Of a stretch of DNA of 50,035 nt, positions 1 through 9,015 are shown piece by piece (positions within the stretch are counted from its first letter, which is position 1; each line of letters starts with the position of its first letter). The translations under genes were made by a program, and so were the position numbers. Origin of the DNA: Streptomyces globisporus (lineage in GTDB: Bacteria > Actinomycetota > Actinomycetes > Streptomycetales > Streptomycetaceae); assembly GCF_003501885.1 (NCBI RefSeq), contig NZ_QWFA01000052.1, positions 1 through 50,035 on the forward strand, written 5' to 3'. Below the pieces are notes generated by a model. The model was not told the DNA's origin, ran no database searches, and worked only from the letters and a program-made list of their open reading frames with translations.

Positions 1-29
1 GTCGTAAGCCATGCGGTCCAGTTTGACAC

Positions 30-59
30 GGGAGCCCCCGCGGGCCCGCCGGGGCTCCC
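30..59. terminator. GC-rich hairpin at the left edge
   Basis: Nine-base arms at 30-38 and 51-59 are perfect complements around a GC-rich loop. It may end a gene lying left of the window, which cannot be seen. There is no T tract. Confidence 0.35.
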
Positions 60-154
60 CCGTCCCGCGCCCCGGATCGTCTCTGACGAGCCGGTACCCT
101 GGCCGCGATACGGGGCAATCGTCCCGCCCGCCGCCACTTCCTGGGGGACGCACC

Positions 155-535
155 ATGAGAGCCCTGATGTTCATCGTCCCGCTGGCTCTGACGATCTACG
201 CGTTCATCGACTGCCTGAACACCTCGGAGGAGGACACCAAGCATCTGCCGAAGATCGCCTGGGTCTTCATCATTCTGCTGTTCTGGATCGTCGGCCCGGT
301 CGTCTGGCTCGCCGCCGGCAAGAACCGCCACAACCGGTCCGGGGGCGCCGGGCCCTCCTCGTGGCAGCGCAACAGGCGGCAGCAGTGGGTGGCCCCGGAC
401 GACAACCCGGACTTCCTGAAGTCCCTGAAGGACGACAAGAAGCCGGAGGCGGAAGCGGAGGCGGAGGCCGAGGAGGAGCCGGGCCGTCGCGACGGCGGCA
501 CGAGCCCCGACGACAAGACCCCGCCCACGTCCTGA
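155..535 (+). CDS. PLDc_N domain small membrane protein
   Basis: This 126-residue protein has two hydrophobic segments (about residues 3-18 and 30-52) and the typical PLDc_N features: an FIDCL segment and the sequence IVGPVVWLAAGK. A charged cytoplasmic tail rich in Glu and Ala follows. PLDc_N modules occur alone in actinobacteria as small membrane proteins without a catalytic HKD domain, and their role is unknown. The ATG at 155 is chosen because a GGGGGA ribosome site sits just upstream and the hydrophobic segment starts immediately; longer in-frame starts give an arginine- and proline-rich stretch. The gene converges on ccsB across a strong terminator. Confidence 0.85.
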   Translation: MRALMFIVPLALTIYAFIDCLNTSEEDTKHLPKIAWVFIILLFWIVGPVVWLAAGKNRHNRSGGAGPSSWQRNRRQQWVAPDDNPDFLKSLKDDKKPEAEAEAEAEEEPGRRDGGTSPDDKTPPTS

Positions 536-551
536 CGGCGCACCACCGCAT

Positions 552-595
552 GCGAAAGGCTCCCCGGACGGGATTCCGTCCGGGGAGCCTTTCGC
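552..595. terminator. Bidirectional terminator between PLDc_N gene and ccsB
   Basis: Perfect 20-bp arms (552-571 and 576-595) flank a GATT loop. The outer ends are AAAGG and CCTTT, so short T runs follow the stem on both strands. It lies between two convergent genes. Confidence 0.85.
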
Positions 596-611
596 GTCGT
601 GCGCGGGTCGC

Positions 612-1691
612 TCAGACGCCCGCGTAGGAGTGCAGGCCGGAGACGAAGATGTTCACGCCGTAGTAGTTGAACAGCCAGCAGGCGAAGGCGACGAGCGCCA
701 GGTAGGCGGCCTTGCGGCCCTTCCATCCCGCGGTGGCGCGGGCGTGCAGATAGGCGGCGTAGGCGACCCAGGTGATGAAGGACCAGACCTCCTTGGGGTC
801 CCAGCCCCAGTACCGGCCCCAGGCGTCGCCCGCCCAGATCGCGCCCGCGATGATCGTGAACGTCCAGAGCGGGAAGACGGCCGCGTTGATCCGGTACGAG
901 AACTTGTCCAGCGAGGACGCCGAGGGCAGCCGCTCCATGACCGAGGACGCGAACTTCCCGGGCGTGCCGCCGGAGGCGAGCTTGTTCTCGTAGCTGTCGC
1001 GGAAGAGGTAGAGGATCGTGCCGACCGCGCCGAGGTAGAACACGGCCCCGCAGAGGATCGCGGTCGAGACGTGGATCCACAGCCAGTACGAGTGCAGGGC
1101 GGGCACCAGCTGGTCGCTGTCGGTGTAGAGCGTGGTGACCGCGATCCCGAGGTCCAGCAGGACCGTGGTGACCAGCGGGAGACCGATCCAGCGGACGTTC
1201 TTCTTCAGCGCGAGCAGCACCAGGTAGGAGCCGACCGCCACCGTGGAGAAGGTGATGGAGAACTCGTACATGTTGGCCCAGGGGGCCCGCTGCACGGACA
1301 GGGCGCGGGTGATCACCCCGCCCGCCTCGACGAGGAAGGCGACCACGGTCAGCGAGACCGCGATCCGGCCGTACAGGTCGCCCTTGAACGTGCCGCCCGC
1401 CGCACCCGGGCCGTCGGGCACGTCACGCGTACCGGCGGCGGAGCGGGTGATGACCTCGGGCCGCTCCAGCACGGCCGTGCCACCCGCCTGCGCCTTCACC
1501 GCGGGGGCGGCGGAGGCCCTGGCCGGGGAGGTGGACAGCGCGGCGGCCGTGCGGCCGACCTTGCTGCGGCTGCCGAAGACCCACTCCGCGATGTGCGCGA
1601 AGAACGCCAGGGTGTAGACGGCCATCGACGAATAGATCAGCACATTGCTGGCTTCGGCCAGGCTCTCGTTGGTTGCGGCGGCGAGATTCAC
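612..1691 (-). CDS. ccsB: Cytochrome c biogenesis protein CcsB (ResC)
   Basis: This 359-residue polytopic membrane protein is the CcsB/ResC half of the System II haem-handling synthetase, which exports haem and attaches it to apocytochrome c outside the membrane. The tryptophan-rich WWD signature appears near residue 310 as YWGWDPKEVWSFITW, and several further helices and conserved His residues fit the family. The N-terminal region carries a hydrophilic Ala/Pro-rich insert (about residues 40-100). The start overlaps the resB stop by 4 nt, which indicates translational coupling at the end of a four-gene operon. Confidence 0.95.
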   Translation of the reverse strand: MNLAAATNESLAEASNVLIYSSMAVYTLAFFAHIAEWVFGSRSKVGRTAAALSTSPARASAAPAVKAQAGGTAVLERPEVITRSAAGTRDVPDGPGAAGGTFKGDLYGRIAVSLTVVAFLVEAGGVITRALSVQRAPWANMYEFSITFSTVAVGSYLVLLALKKNVRWIGLPLVTTVLLDLGIAVTTLYTDSDQLVPALHSYWLWIHVSTAILCGAVFYLGAVGTILYLFRDSYENKLASGGTPGKFASSVMERLPSASSLDKFSYRINAAVFPLWTFTIIAGAIWAGDAWGRYWGWDPKEVWSFITWVAYAAYLHARATAGWKGRKAAYLALVAFACWLFNYYGVNIFVSGLHSYAGV

Positions 1692-3475
1692 TTCTCAGCC
1701 CCTTCGGCAGGTGCTTCGGCAGGGTGTACGGGCCGGCTCCCGGCCTCGTTGGTGGCATCGGGTCCGTCCACGTCCGTGGACGTGGACACCGCGGGTTTCT
1801 CCGGCACGACCGGCGCCGTCGTGACGAGAGCGGCCGACAGGTCGCCCAGTTCCTCGGGGAGCTTCGCGGACTCGCTGCGGCCCAGGCCCGCCATCTCCAC
1901 GACCGTGACGCCGTCGGCGCCCCGGACCGCCCGCACCCAGACCCGGCGGCGCTGGATGAACAGCGATCCGGCGAGTCCGGCGATGGCGGCGACCGCTCCG
2001 CCGAGCGCCCAGCCGTTGCCCGGCTGCTGCGAGATCTGGAAGCTGGCCCACTCCTCGGTGCCCTCGTAGGTGATGGAACCGGCGCCGTCGGGCAGGTCCA
2101 GCTTCTCGCCGGGCATCAGCATCTTCTTGAGCAGCTCGCCGTCCTTGTCCTTGAACTCCTTCATCTTGGACGTGTCGAGCTGGTAGACGTTCTGCGCGAG
2201 CCCGGAGTCGACGCCGAGCGACCCCTGGTAGGCGCTGAGCGCCAGCACGGGGAAGTCCAGCGCCGGGAACTGCGAGAACATCTGGCCCTTGCCGTGACCG
2301 GCGAAGGTCGGCACGAAGAACGCCTTGAAGCCCAGCTGGGTCTTCTTGCCGTTCTTGTCCTTGTAGCCGTCCATCACCTTGATCGCGCCGGACGAGGTGA
2401 TGTTGTTGTCGATCGGCAGGAGCGGCACGGCGGACTTCGAGACGACCTTGCCCTTGCCGTCCCGGACGGTGACGACGGGCGCGTAGCCGTGGGCGATCAG
2501 ATAGACCTTGGTGCCGTCCACGACGAGCGGTTCGTTGACCTTGATGACGCCCTTGCGCTCCGCGCCCTCGGCCCCCTCGGTGTACGTCACCCGGGCCTCG
2601 AAGGTCCGCGGGGTGCCGCGCTGCGGGCCGCTCTTCTCGTACGTACCGACGAATTCGTCCAGGACGAAGCTGAACGGGGCCAGCGAGTCGGAGTCGTAGA
2701 GCGAACCCGACTTGAAGTCGTCGTACTGGGTGAGCGTGTTGGAGAAGCCGTCGCCCTCGACGACCAGCTTGCCGCCCTCGGACTTGAAGAGCTGCCCGGA
2801 GGCGAAGGCGATCAGCATCACGATCAGGGCGATGTGGAAGACCAGGTTCCCGGCCTCGCGGAGGTAGCCCTTCTCGGCGGCGACCGCGTCACCCACCTCA
2901 TGGCCGCGGAAGCGTCGCCCCCGCAGGACCGTGAGGGCCGCCGCACGGACCTCCTCGGGCTCGGCCTCCGTGCGCCACGTGGTGTACGCGGGCAGCCGGG
3001 TCAGCCGCTTCGGCGCGCCCGGCGGGCGGCTGCGCAGCTGGCCGACGAACTGGCCGGTGCGCGGCACGATGCAGCCGATGAGCGAGACGAACAGCAGGAT
3101 GTAGATCGCGGAGAACCACACCGAGCTGTAGACGTCGAAGAGCTGGAGCGCCTCGTAGACGGGGGTGAGCGTGGTGTGCCGCTCCTTGAAGGCCTGCACC
3201 TTCATGTCGTCGACGCTGGTCTGCGGGATCAGCGACCCCGGGATCGCCCCGAGGGAGAGCAGGAACAGCAGGATCAGCGCCACCCGCATCGAGGTCAGCT
3301 GACGCCAGAACCAGCGCACCCAGCCGATCACGCTCATCGCGGGCACGCCCGCCCCGGTGTCGGGACGCTCCTCGCGGGGCGCCGTGGAGAGCTGCTCGCC
3401 GGCCGCGCCGTGGGCGGAGCCGTGCTCGTGCTCGTCCTCGCGCTGCCGCGTCGTCGTGCTGTTCGCCTTGCTCAT
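1688..3475 (-). CDS. resB: Cytochrome c biogenesis protein ResB
   Basis: ResB partners CcsB in the System II cytochrome c synthetase. The 595-residue product has a charged His/Glu-rich N-terminus, transmembrane segments near residues 62-82, 115-135 and 215-235, a large extracytoplasmic domain and a final helix near residue 500, as in the ResB family. ATG at 3475 is preferred because it gives a normal family N-terminus; the reading frame stays open upstream inside ccdA but that part is a shadow. The stop overlaps ccsB by 4 nt and ccdA ends only 5 nt upstream. Confidence 0.93.
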   Translation of the reverse strand: MSKANSTTTRQREDEHEHGSAHGAAGEQLSTAPREERPDTGAGVPAMSVIGWVRWFWRQLTSMRVALILLFLLSLGAIPGSLIPQTSVDDMKVQAFKERHTTLTPVYEALQLFDVYSSVWFSAIYILLFVSLIGCIVPRTGQFVGQLRSRPPGAPKRLTRLPAYTTWRTEAEPEEVRAAALTVLRGRRFRGHEVGDAVAAEKGYLREAGNLVFHIALIVMLIAFASGQLFKSEGGKLVVEGDGFSNTLTQYDDFKSGSLYDSDSLAPFSFVLDEFVGTYEKSGPQRGTPRTFEARVTYTEGAEGAERKGVIKVNEPLVVDGTKVYLIAHGYAPVVTVRDGKGKVVSKSAVPLLPIDNNITSSGAIKVMDGYKDKNGKKTQLGFKAFFVPTFAGHGKGQMFSQFPALDFPVLALSAYQGSLGVDSGLAQNVYQLDTSKMKEFKDKDGELLKKMLMPGEKLDLPDGAGSITYEGTEEWASFQISQQPGNGWALGGAVAAIAGLAGSLFIQRRRVWVRAVRGADGVTVVEMAGLGRSESAKLPEELGDLSAALVTTAPVVPEKPAVSTSTDVDGPDATNEAGSRPVHPAEAPAEGAEK

Positions 3476-3480
3476 TGGAC

Positions 3481-4263
3481 TCAGATCCCTACAACGAAGC
3501 CGCTGGACCAGCTCTGCATCTGCTGCATGAGCGTGGCCCACACGCCGGTCAGCAGCAGGATTCCGGTCACGATCATCATGCCGCCGCCGATCCGCATCAC
3601 CCATGCGTAGTGACGCTTGACCCAGCCGAACGCGCCGAGCGCCTTGCGGAAGGCGACCGCGGCCAGGACGAACGGGACACCGAGTCCGAGACAGTACGCG
3701 ACGGTCAGTATCGCGCCGCGTCCGGCGGTGGCGCTCTCGGCGGAGAGGAACAGCACCGAGGAGAGCGTCGGGCCGATGCACGGCGTCCAGCCGATCCCGA
3801 AGAGGGCGCCGAGCAGCGGTGCGCCGGCCAGTCCGGCCACCGGGCGCTTGTGGAAGCGGAACTCGCGCTGCGTCACGCCCGGCAGGAGCCCCATGAAGAA
3901 GACGCCCATGAGGATCATCAGGCCGCCGAGGACCTTGTTGAGCACCTCGGCGTGCATCTGGAGTTCGTTGCCGAAGTAGCCGAAGAGCGCGCCGGTGGAG
4001 GCGAACACCACGGTGAAGCCGAGGACGAACAGCGAGGCGCCGGCCACCACCCGGCCCCGGCGTGCGTCGGCCAGGTCGGTGCCGCTGACCCCGGTGACGT
4101 AACTCAGGTAGCCGGGCACCAGCGGCAGGACGCACGGCGAGAAGAAGGAGACGAGACCGGCCAGCAGGGCGAGCGGCAGAGCGAGCAGCAGGGCCCCGGA
4201 CACGACGGTGTCGTTGTACGCGGCCAGCGTGACGGTCTCGTGGTGGGCGGCGAGGGGGATCAC
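3481..4263 (-). CDS. ccdA: Cytochrome c biogenesis protein CcdA
   Basis: CcdA is a six-helix membrane thiol-disulfide transporter that passes electrons from cytoplasmic thioredoxin to an extracytoplasmic partner, keeping apocytochrome haem-binding cysteines reduced. Both signature half-repeats are present, each with its cysteine: FFSPCVLPLVPGYLSYVTG near residue 40 and GWTPCIGPTLSSVL further on. The 260-residue length fits. It starts at GTG 4263, with GGAGAA about 8 nt upstream, and follows the thioredoxin gene by 4 nt, so the two are translated together. Confidence 0.94.
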   Translation of the reverse strand: MIPLAAHHETVTLAAYNDTVVSGALLLALPLALLAGLVSFFSPCVLPLVPGYLSYVTGVSGTDLADARRGRVVAGASLFVLGFTVVFASTGALFGYFGNELQMHAEVLNKVLGGLMILMGVFFMGLLPGVTQREFRFHKRPVAGLAGAPLLGALFGIGWTPCIGPTLSSVLFLSAESATAGRGAILTVAYCLGLGVPFVLAAVAFRKALGAFGWVKRHYAWVMRIGGGMMIVTGILLLTGVWATLMQQMQSWSSGFVVGI

Positions 4264-4267
4264 CGGA

Positions 4268-4870
4268 TCACTTCTCCGCGATGATCGGGTCGATCATCTC
4301 GCGCAGCTCGTCGCCGTTCAGCGCCTGGAGCGTACGGGCCGCGATCTTCCCGTCCCGGTCGATGACCACGGTGGACGGAATGGCCTGCGGGTTCAGGGTG
4401 CCCTTGGGGAAGCGGAGGATGAGCTTGCCGATCGGGTCGTAGAAGCTGGGGTACTCCACCCCGTAGTCCTTCTCGAAGTTGATCGCCTTGTCCCGCTCGG
4501 GGTCCCGGGTGTTTATCCCGACGAACTGCACGCCCTGGTCCTTCGTCTCCTCGGAGACCTTCGCGAAGTACTTCGCCTCCAGTCGGCAGGGGCCGCACCA
4601 GGAGCCCCAGACGTTGAGCACGACGACCTTGCCCCGGTAGTCGGCGAGGTCGAGCGGCTTGCCCTCCAGGCTGTTGCCGTCGAGCTTCGGCGCGGCCACC
4701 CGGTCCGCCTTCGCGACGGTGGAGACGCCTCCGCTGCCGGTGATGAAGTTGGTGTTGCCGCCACCCCCCGCCTTGTTGCCGTCGCCGCACGCGGACAGCG
4801 TCAGGGCACCGGCCACGGCGGTGGCGGCGAGCAGGGTGAAGCGGCGTCGGGACGCGCGGCCAAAGCTCAT
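4268..4870 (-). CDS. TlpA/ResA-like thioredoxin lipoprotein
   Basis: This 200-residue exported thioredoxin-fold protein reduces apocytochrome c cysteines in System II. A twin-arginine-like charged N-terminus and hydrophobic segment lead to the lipobox LSAC, with Cys28 the probable lipidated residue. The thioredoxin active site is WCGPC (Cys92 and Cys95), followed by typical AhpC-TSA/Redoxin sequence including NTRDPE and a late cis-Pro segment (IPSTVVIDRDG). ATG 4870 is selected because it starts the signal peptide; an upstream in-frame extension has no such logic. No strong ribosome site is visible. It is the first gene of the cytochrome c maturation operon. Confidence 0.92.
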   Translation of the reverse strand: MSFGRASRRRFTLLAATAVAGALTLSACGDGNKAGGGGNTNFITGSGGVSTVAKADRVAAPKLDGNSLEGKPLDLADYRGKVVVLNVWGSWCGPCRLEAKYFAKVSEETKDQGVQFVGINTRDPERDKAINFEKDYGVEYPSFYDPIGKLILRFPKGTLNPQAIPSTVVIDRDGKIAARTLQALNGDELREMIDPIIAEK

Positions 4871-4937
4871 GTGAAAAGTTTCGCATGGCAGTTTCCGGGG
4901 ATCTGCGCGCCCCCCTCGGTGCCCGTAAAGCCCCTTG

Positions 4938-6194
4938 TCAAGCCTGTTTAAAGAAGGAGTTCCAGCCGCCGGCGGGCGCCTGTCCGACGTCCAGCGTCCG
5001 GAGCTTGGCGAGCACGGCGGGATCCTGGGCGTCGAGCCAGTCGACATACTGCCGGAACGAGACGAGACGGACGTCGTCCTTGTCCGCGACCTTCTTGATC
5101 ACTTCTTCCACGGCGTCCATGTAGATGCCGCCGTTCCACTCCTCGAAGTGGTTGCCGATGTAGAACGGCGCGCGATTCGACTCGTAGGCGCGCTGGAATC
5201 CGGCGAGATAGGCACCGGTCGCCTGCTGCCGCCAGCCGGGATAGCGCGAGGGCATGCCCTTGGTCGAATTCTTCGACTGGTTGGCGAGGATGTTGTAGTC
5301 CATCGAGAGCACCTCGAAGGAGTGGCCGGGGAACGGCATCGCCTGCAGCGGCAGATCCCAGACGCCGCCGCGCTTCACGGGCCAGGTCTGGCGGCCTCCG
5401 GGCGAGCTGGCGTCGTAGCGCCAGCCCAGCTTGCGCGCGGTCGGCAGGAGATTTTCCTGGCCGAGCAGACAGGGGGTGCGTCCGCCGACCAGTTCCTTGC
5501 GATAGTCGAACGGAAGCGGTTCCTCGTTCTCCCAGCCGGTGTTGGTCCGCCATTCCGTGACGAACGACACAGCCTGATTGATCTCGCTGTGCCACTGCGC
5601 CGGAGTCCAGCGCTCCACGGATCCGGAACCGCCGCAGAAATGACCGTTGAAGTGGGTGCCGATCTCATGGCCGTCCAACCACGCCTGACGTACGTACTTC
5701 AGCGTGTCCTTGACGTGATCATCGGTGAGATAGCCGATGTCGGAGGCGCCGCGGGGGTTGTTCGGCGGACGGTAGAGAGACTTCTTCGACTCGGGCAGCA
5801 GATAGATCCCGGAGAGGAAGAACGTCATCGCCGCGTCGTGTTCCTTGGCGAGTTCGAGAAAGCGCGGGAAGAGCCCGTTGCCTACTTCGCCCGCACCGTC
5901 CCAGGAAAAGATCACGAACTGCGGCGGCTTCTGGCCGGGTTCGAGCGGGACGGGGGCCTCGGGCTGATGGGGCTGCTTGCCGGTGTCGGCCGTCGAGCCG
6001 TCACCGATCAGCCGGACCTTGTTCTTCGGCGAACCGTTTCCGCTGCCGTTGCCTCCGGTGCCGGAGTCGCCCTTGCCACCGCGGCCGGATCCTCCGTCAC
6101 CGGAGGAGCCCGAGGTGCCACAGCCGGCGAGTCCGATCGCGGCTGCGGCCCCGAGCCCTGCGCCGAGCAGGCCCCTTCGATTGATGTCGCGCAT
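4938..6194 (-). CDS. Polysaccharide deacetylase-like secreted lipoprotein
   Basis: The 418-residue protein begins with a twin-arginine-type signal (DINRRGLLGAG) ending in the lipobox LAGC (Cys25), then a long Gly/Ser linker to about residue 75. The rest resembles the NodB/polysaccharide deacetylase fold: an IFSWDGAG segment in place of the usual TFDDG, followed by a TFFLSG strand, and a HEIGTHFNGH metal-binding motif. The substrate is unknown; cell-wall or extracellular glycans are the usual targets. It is transcribed in the same direction as the cytochrome c operon, 67 nt upstream of the thioredoxin gene, but need not belong to it. Confidence 0.8.
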   Translation of the reverse strand: MRDINRRGLLGAGLGAAAAIGLAGCGTSGSSGDGGSGRGGKGDSGTGGNGSGNGSPKNKVRLIGDGSTADTGKQPHQPEAPVPLEPGQKPPQFVIFSWDGAGEVGNGLFPRFLELAKEHDAAMTFFLSGIYLLPESKKSLYRPPNNPRGASDIGYLTDDHVKDTLKYVRQAWLDGHEIGTHFNGHFCGGSGSVERWTPAQWHSEINQAVSFVTEWRTNTGWENEEPLPFDYRKELVGGRTPCLLGQENLLPTARKLGWRYDASSPGGRQTWPVKRGGVWDLPLQAMPFPGHSFEVLSMDYNILANQSKNSTKGMPSRYPGWRQQATGAYLAGFQRAYESNRAPFYIGNHFEEWNGGIYMDAVEEVIKKVADKDDVRLVSFRQYVDWLDAQDPAVLAKLRTLDVGQAPAGGWNSFFKQA

Positions 6195-6455
6195 ACCGTC
6201 CCCATCTGCGGTCGTTTTATCTCAAGCCCATACAAACTGCTGAAGGGTTAGATGAGGCGCGTAACACGTCGGTTCCGTGCATTTGGGGACTTTCTTTACG
6301 CTTTACCTTCCGATCGCGACGAGACGCCTGTGCGGCTCTCGTACGCCCTCACGGGCAACCCTGAAGGGGGACGCGGGAACGGGCCTCCGCAGTTCTGCCA
6401 CCGGCCGACGGATCGGGACCGGGATCGACGGGTCGGCTTCCCCGCCCCGTCGAAC
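6195..6455. other. Intergenic region without a gene
   Basis: This stretch lies between the deacetylase start and the stop of the esterase relic. No reading frame here shows Streptomyces-like codon bias with a plausible start. It is somewhat AT-richer at 6240-6310, which probably holds the deacetylase promoter, but I could not assign -35 and -10 boxes with confidence. Confidence 0.4.
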
Positions 6456-6857
6456 TCATGCGCGGGCGCGGGGGCCGCTCGCAGACCGCTCCTCCCGGAA
6501 GGCCTCCACCAGGGCCTCGGCGAGCAACCCCTGCCGGCAGGCGTGGTCGCGGCCGCCGTTGTGGACCGTGCGGTGGACCCTGTACCTGCGGGCGCGCAAC
6601 GCCCGGACGAGGGTCTCGCCGTGCTCGACCGAAGCGGCCCCGTCGTGCGGACCGAGGCCGAGGTGGGCGACGGGGGCGGGGTCCGGTCCTTCGTCGCCGT
6701 ACGCTCCGTCCCCGGGACGCCCGCCGGGCGCGGGCGACTGGGCGAGGACCCGGCCGAAGCGGTCGGGCCGGGTGAGGCCCGCGTACAGCGCAGCCGTCCC
6801 GCCGGATACGAACCAGCAGGGCCCGGCAGGCCGTCGGCCCGCCCACCTAACGTTAAG
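6456..6857 (-). pseudogene. C-terminal relic of a siderophore-esterase-like gene
   Basis: The minus frame ending at the TGA 6456-6458 is open for about 133 codons, yet no ATG or GTG gives a sensible start. It encodes a clear alpha/beta-hydrolase C-terminus of the enterochelin-esterase type: SGGTAALYAGLTRPDRFGR with VLAQSP after it, then LVRALRARRYRVHRTVHNGG, RDHACRQG and LLAEALVEAFREE. The catalytic His lies in the HNGGRDHAC segment. The nucleophile elbow is damaged (WFVSGG instead of GxSxGG) and the whole N-terminal half is missing. The frame runs straight back into an iron box, which suggests deletion of the 5' coding part while keeping the regulatory region. Confidence 0.75.
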
Positions 6858-6876
6858 TTAGCTCAGCCTAAGCTAA
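6858..6876 (-). promoter_or_regulatory. DmdR/IdeR-type iron box
   Basis: On the minus strand this 19-mer reads TTAGCTTAGGCTGAGCTAA. It matches the actinobacterial iron-box consensus TTAGGTTAGGCTAACCTAA at 16 of 19 positions and is nearly palindromic. It lies immediately upstream of the esterase relic, fitting iron-repressed siderophore release. A further palindrome, TAACGTTA, is next to it at 6848-6855. Confidence 0.75.
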
Positions 6877-6982
6877 GTCACCGTCAGGCGGCGCGGAAAA
6901 AGGGACGGGACCGCCCGCCGCGGAGTGCGGCAGCCGGTCCCGTACGTCCCGTCTCGTCCCGTCCGGCGTCGGACTACGTCAC

Positions 6983-7711
6983 CTACGCCCCGAACGCCTT
7001 CGACCGGCCCTTCGCGGCCTTCCCCTTCACCGGCTTGGCCCCGGCCAGCAGATGCACGGGCACCAGGTCCCGGGCCGGCTCCGAGTAGCCGACCGAGACG
7101 ATCTTGTCGCCCCGGTAGGTGAAGCTGGTGAGCGAGGCCAGCGTGCACTGCCGCTTGCGCGGGTCGTGCCACAGCCGGCGGCGCTCCACGAAGGACCGCA
7201 GGATCCAGATCGGCAGCTGGTGGCTGACGCAGACCGCCTCGTGCCCGCGCGCCGCGTCCCGCGCCGTATCGATCGCGCCCATCATCCGGACGACCTGCTC
7301 GATGTACGGCTCGCCCCAGGACGGCTTGAACGGGTTGGTGAGGTGCTTCCAGTTGTCCGGCTTGCGCAGCGCGCCGTCGCCGACGCCGAAGGTCTTGCCC
7401 TCGAAGACGTTGGCGGCCTCGATCAGCCGGGCGTCGGTGGCCAGGTCCAGGCCGTGCGCCTTGGCGATGGGGTCGGCGGTCTCCTGGGCGCGCTCCAGCG
7501 GGGAGGCGACGACATGGGTGATGTCGCGCTTCTCCAGGTGCTCGGCGACCCGGTCGGCCATCTTCCGGCCCAGGTCGGAGAGGTGGTAGCCGGGGCGGCG
7601 GCCGTAGAGCACACCGTCCGGGTTGTGCACCTCGCCGTGCCGGACCACGTGCACCACGGTCAACTGCTCGTCGCGGTTCACGCCTTCGGGGTTGGTGCTC
7701 TTCTCGCTCAT
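6983..7711 (-). CDS. Histidine phosphatase (phosphoglycerate mutase-like) family protein
   Basis: This 242-residue protein has the phosphohistidine signature [12 protein letters not shown] (catalytic His25) and the second conserved histidine in the segment [15 protein letters not shown], so it belongs to the branch-1 histidine phosphatase superfamily. The C-terminus is a basic Lys/Ala-rich tail. The family dephosphorylates small metabolites or proteins; the substrate cannot be told. Its ATG overlaps the hemL stop by 4 nt (ATGA), so it is probably translated with hemL and perhaps linked to tetrapyrrole metabolism by context only. Confidence 0.88.
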   Translation of the reverse strand: MSEKSTNPEGVNRDEQLTVVHVVRHGEVHNPDGVLYGRRPGYHLSDLGRKMADRVAEHLEKRDITHVVASPLERAQETADPIAKAHGLDLATDARLIEAANVFEGKTFGVGDGALRKPDNWKHLTNPFKPSWGEPYIEQVVRMMGAIDTARDAARGHEAVCVSHQLPIWILRSFVERRRLWHDPRKRQCTLASLTSFTYRGDKIVSVGYSEPARDLVPVHLLAGAKPVKGKAAKGRSKAFGA

Positions 7712-9015
7712 GCGGTGGCCTCCGATGCGGCACGGGCGGCCGCGGGCAGGGCGGCGGCGATGCGCTCGACCGCCCGCTCGTCGTGGGCCGTGGAGACGAA
7801 CCAGGACTCGAACGCCGAGGGCGGCAGGTAGACGCCCTGCTCCAGCATGGAGTGGAAGAACGCGGTGAAGCGGAAGACGTCCTGCTTCTTGGCGTCCTCG
7901 TAGTCGCGCACCGGCTGGTCGGTGAAGAAGACGGAGAACATGTTGCTCGCGGCCGACACCGTGTGCGCGACGCCCTCCTTCGTGAGCGCGTCGGCCACCA
8001 GGGAGCGCAGCTCGGCGGAGACCGCGTCGATCTTCGCGTACGCCGCGTCGTCCAGCAGCCGCAGCTGGGCGAGCCCGGCGGCGGTGGCGATCGGGTTCCC
8101 GGAGAGCGTGCCCGCCTGGTAGACCGGGCCGGCCGGGGCCAGGTGCGCCATCACGTCGCCGCGACCGCCGAAGGCCGCGGCGGGGAAGCCGCCGCCCATC
8201 ACCTTGCCGAAGGTCATCAGGTCCGGGCGGACGCCGTCGACGCCGTACCAGCCGGCCTTCGACGTACGGAAGCCCGTCATGACCTCGTCGGAGATGTACA
8301 GCGCGCCGTTGGCCGCGCACAGCTCCTTGAGCCCGGCGTTGAAGCCGTCCGCCGGCGGGACGACGCCCATGTTGCCGGGCGAGGCCTCGGTGATCACGCA
8401 GGCGATCTCGCCCGGGTGCGCGGCGAAGGCGGCGCGGACCGCATCCAGGTCGTTGTACGGCAGCACGACGGTGTCCCCGGCCGTGGCGCCCGTGACACCG
8501 GGGGTGTCGGGCAGCCCGAAGGTGGCCACACCCGACCCGGCGGCGGCGAGCAGCGCGTCCACGTGGCCGTGGTAGCAGCCGGCGAACTTCACGACCTTGG
8601 CCCGGCCCGTGAAGCCGCGGGCCAGCCGGATCGCCGACATGGTCGCCTCGGTGCCGGAGGAGACCAGGCGCACCTGCTCGACGGGCTCGATCCGCGCCAC
8701 GATCTCCTCGGCGAGCGCGACCTCGCCCTCGCCCGGCGTACCGAAGGAGGTACCGCGGGAGACCGCTTCCTGGACTGCGGCGATGACCTCGGGGTGAGAG
8801 TGGCCGAGAATCATCGGCCCCCACGAGCAGACGAGGTCGACGTACTCACGGCCGTCGGCGTCGGTGAGGTACGGACCGGTGCCGGACACCATGAACCGGG
8901 GCGTACCGCCCACGGCCCGGAAGGCACGCACGGGAGAGTTCACGCCGCCGGGCGTCACGACGGACGCCCGGTCGAACAGCGACTGCGAAACTGGGGCTTC
9001 GTATGAATACGCCAC
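7708..9015 (-). CDS. hemL: Glutamate-1-semialdehyde 2,1-aminomutase
   Basis: HemL converts glutamate-1-semialdehyde to 5-aminolevulinate, the second step of the C5 tetrapyrrole route that begins with HemA, encoded at 43798-45306. The 435-residue product shows class III aminotransferase features: [13 protein letters not shown] at the N-terminus, [17 protein letters not shown], and the PLP-lysine segment [22 protein letters not shown] at 9015 is preferred over an upstream in-frame start at 9072 because AGGA lies 8 nt before it and family members start with this VAYxYEAPVSQ sequence. It is coupled to the phosphatase gene downstream. Confidence 0.95.
   Translation of the reverse strand: MAYSYEAPVSQSLFDRASVVTPGGVNSPVRAFRAVGGTPRFMVSGTGPYLTDADGREYVDLVCSWGPMILGHSHPEVIAAVQEAVSRGTSFGTPGEGEVALAEEIVARIEPVEQVRLVSSGTEATMSAIRLARGFTGRAKVVKFAGCYHGHVDALLAAAGSGVATFGLPDTPGVTGATAGDTVVLPYNDLDAVRAAFAAHPGEIACVITEASPGNMGVVPPADGFNAGLKELCAANGALYISDEVMTGFRTSKAGWYGVDGVRPDLMTFGKVMGGGFPAAAFGGRGDVMAHLAPAGPVYQAGTLSGNPIATAAGLAQLRLLDDAAYAKIDAVSAELRSLVADALTKEGVAHTVSAASNMFSVFFTDQPVRDYEDAKKQDVFRFTAFFHSMLEQGVYLPPSAFESWFVSTAHDERAVERIAAALPAAARAASEATA
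8983..8997. repeat. Copy 1 of a 15-bp direct repeat, inside hemL
   Basis: CTGCGAAACTGGGGC occurs here within the 5' end of hemL and again at 9140-9154 upstream of it. On the minus strand it encodes the APVSQ part of the HemL N-terminus. Confidence 0.85.

Noticed and set aside
6349..6846. Open frame of 165 codons on the minus strand beginning with a GTG
   Set aside because: It is Arg/Pro-rich without domain logic. The neighbouring minus frame encodes the clear esterase relic, so this frame is a shadow.
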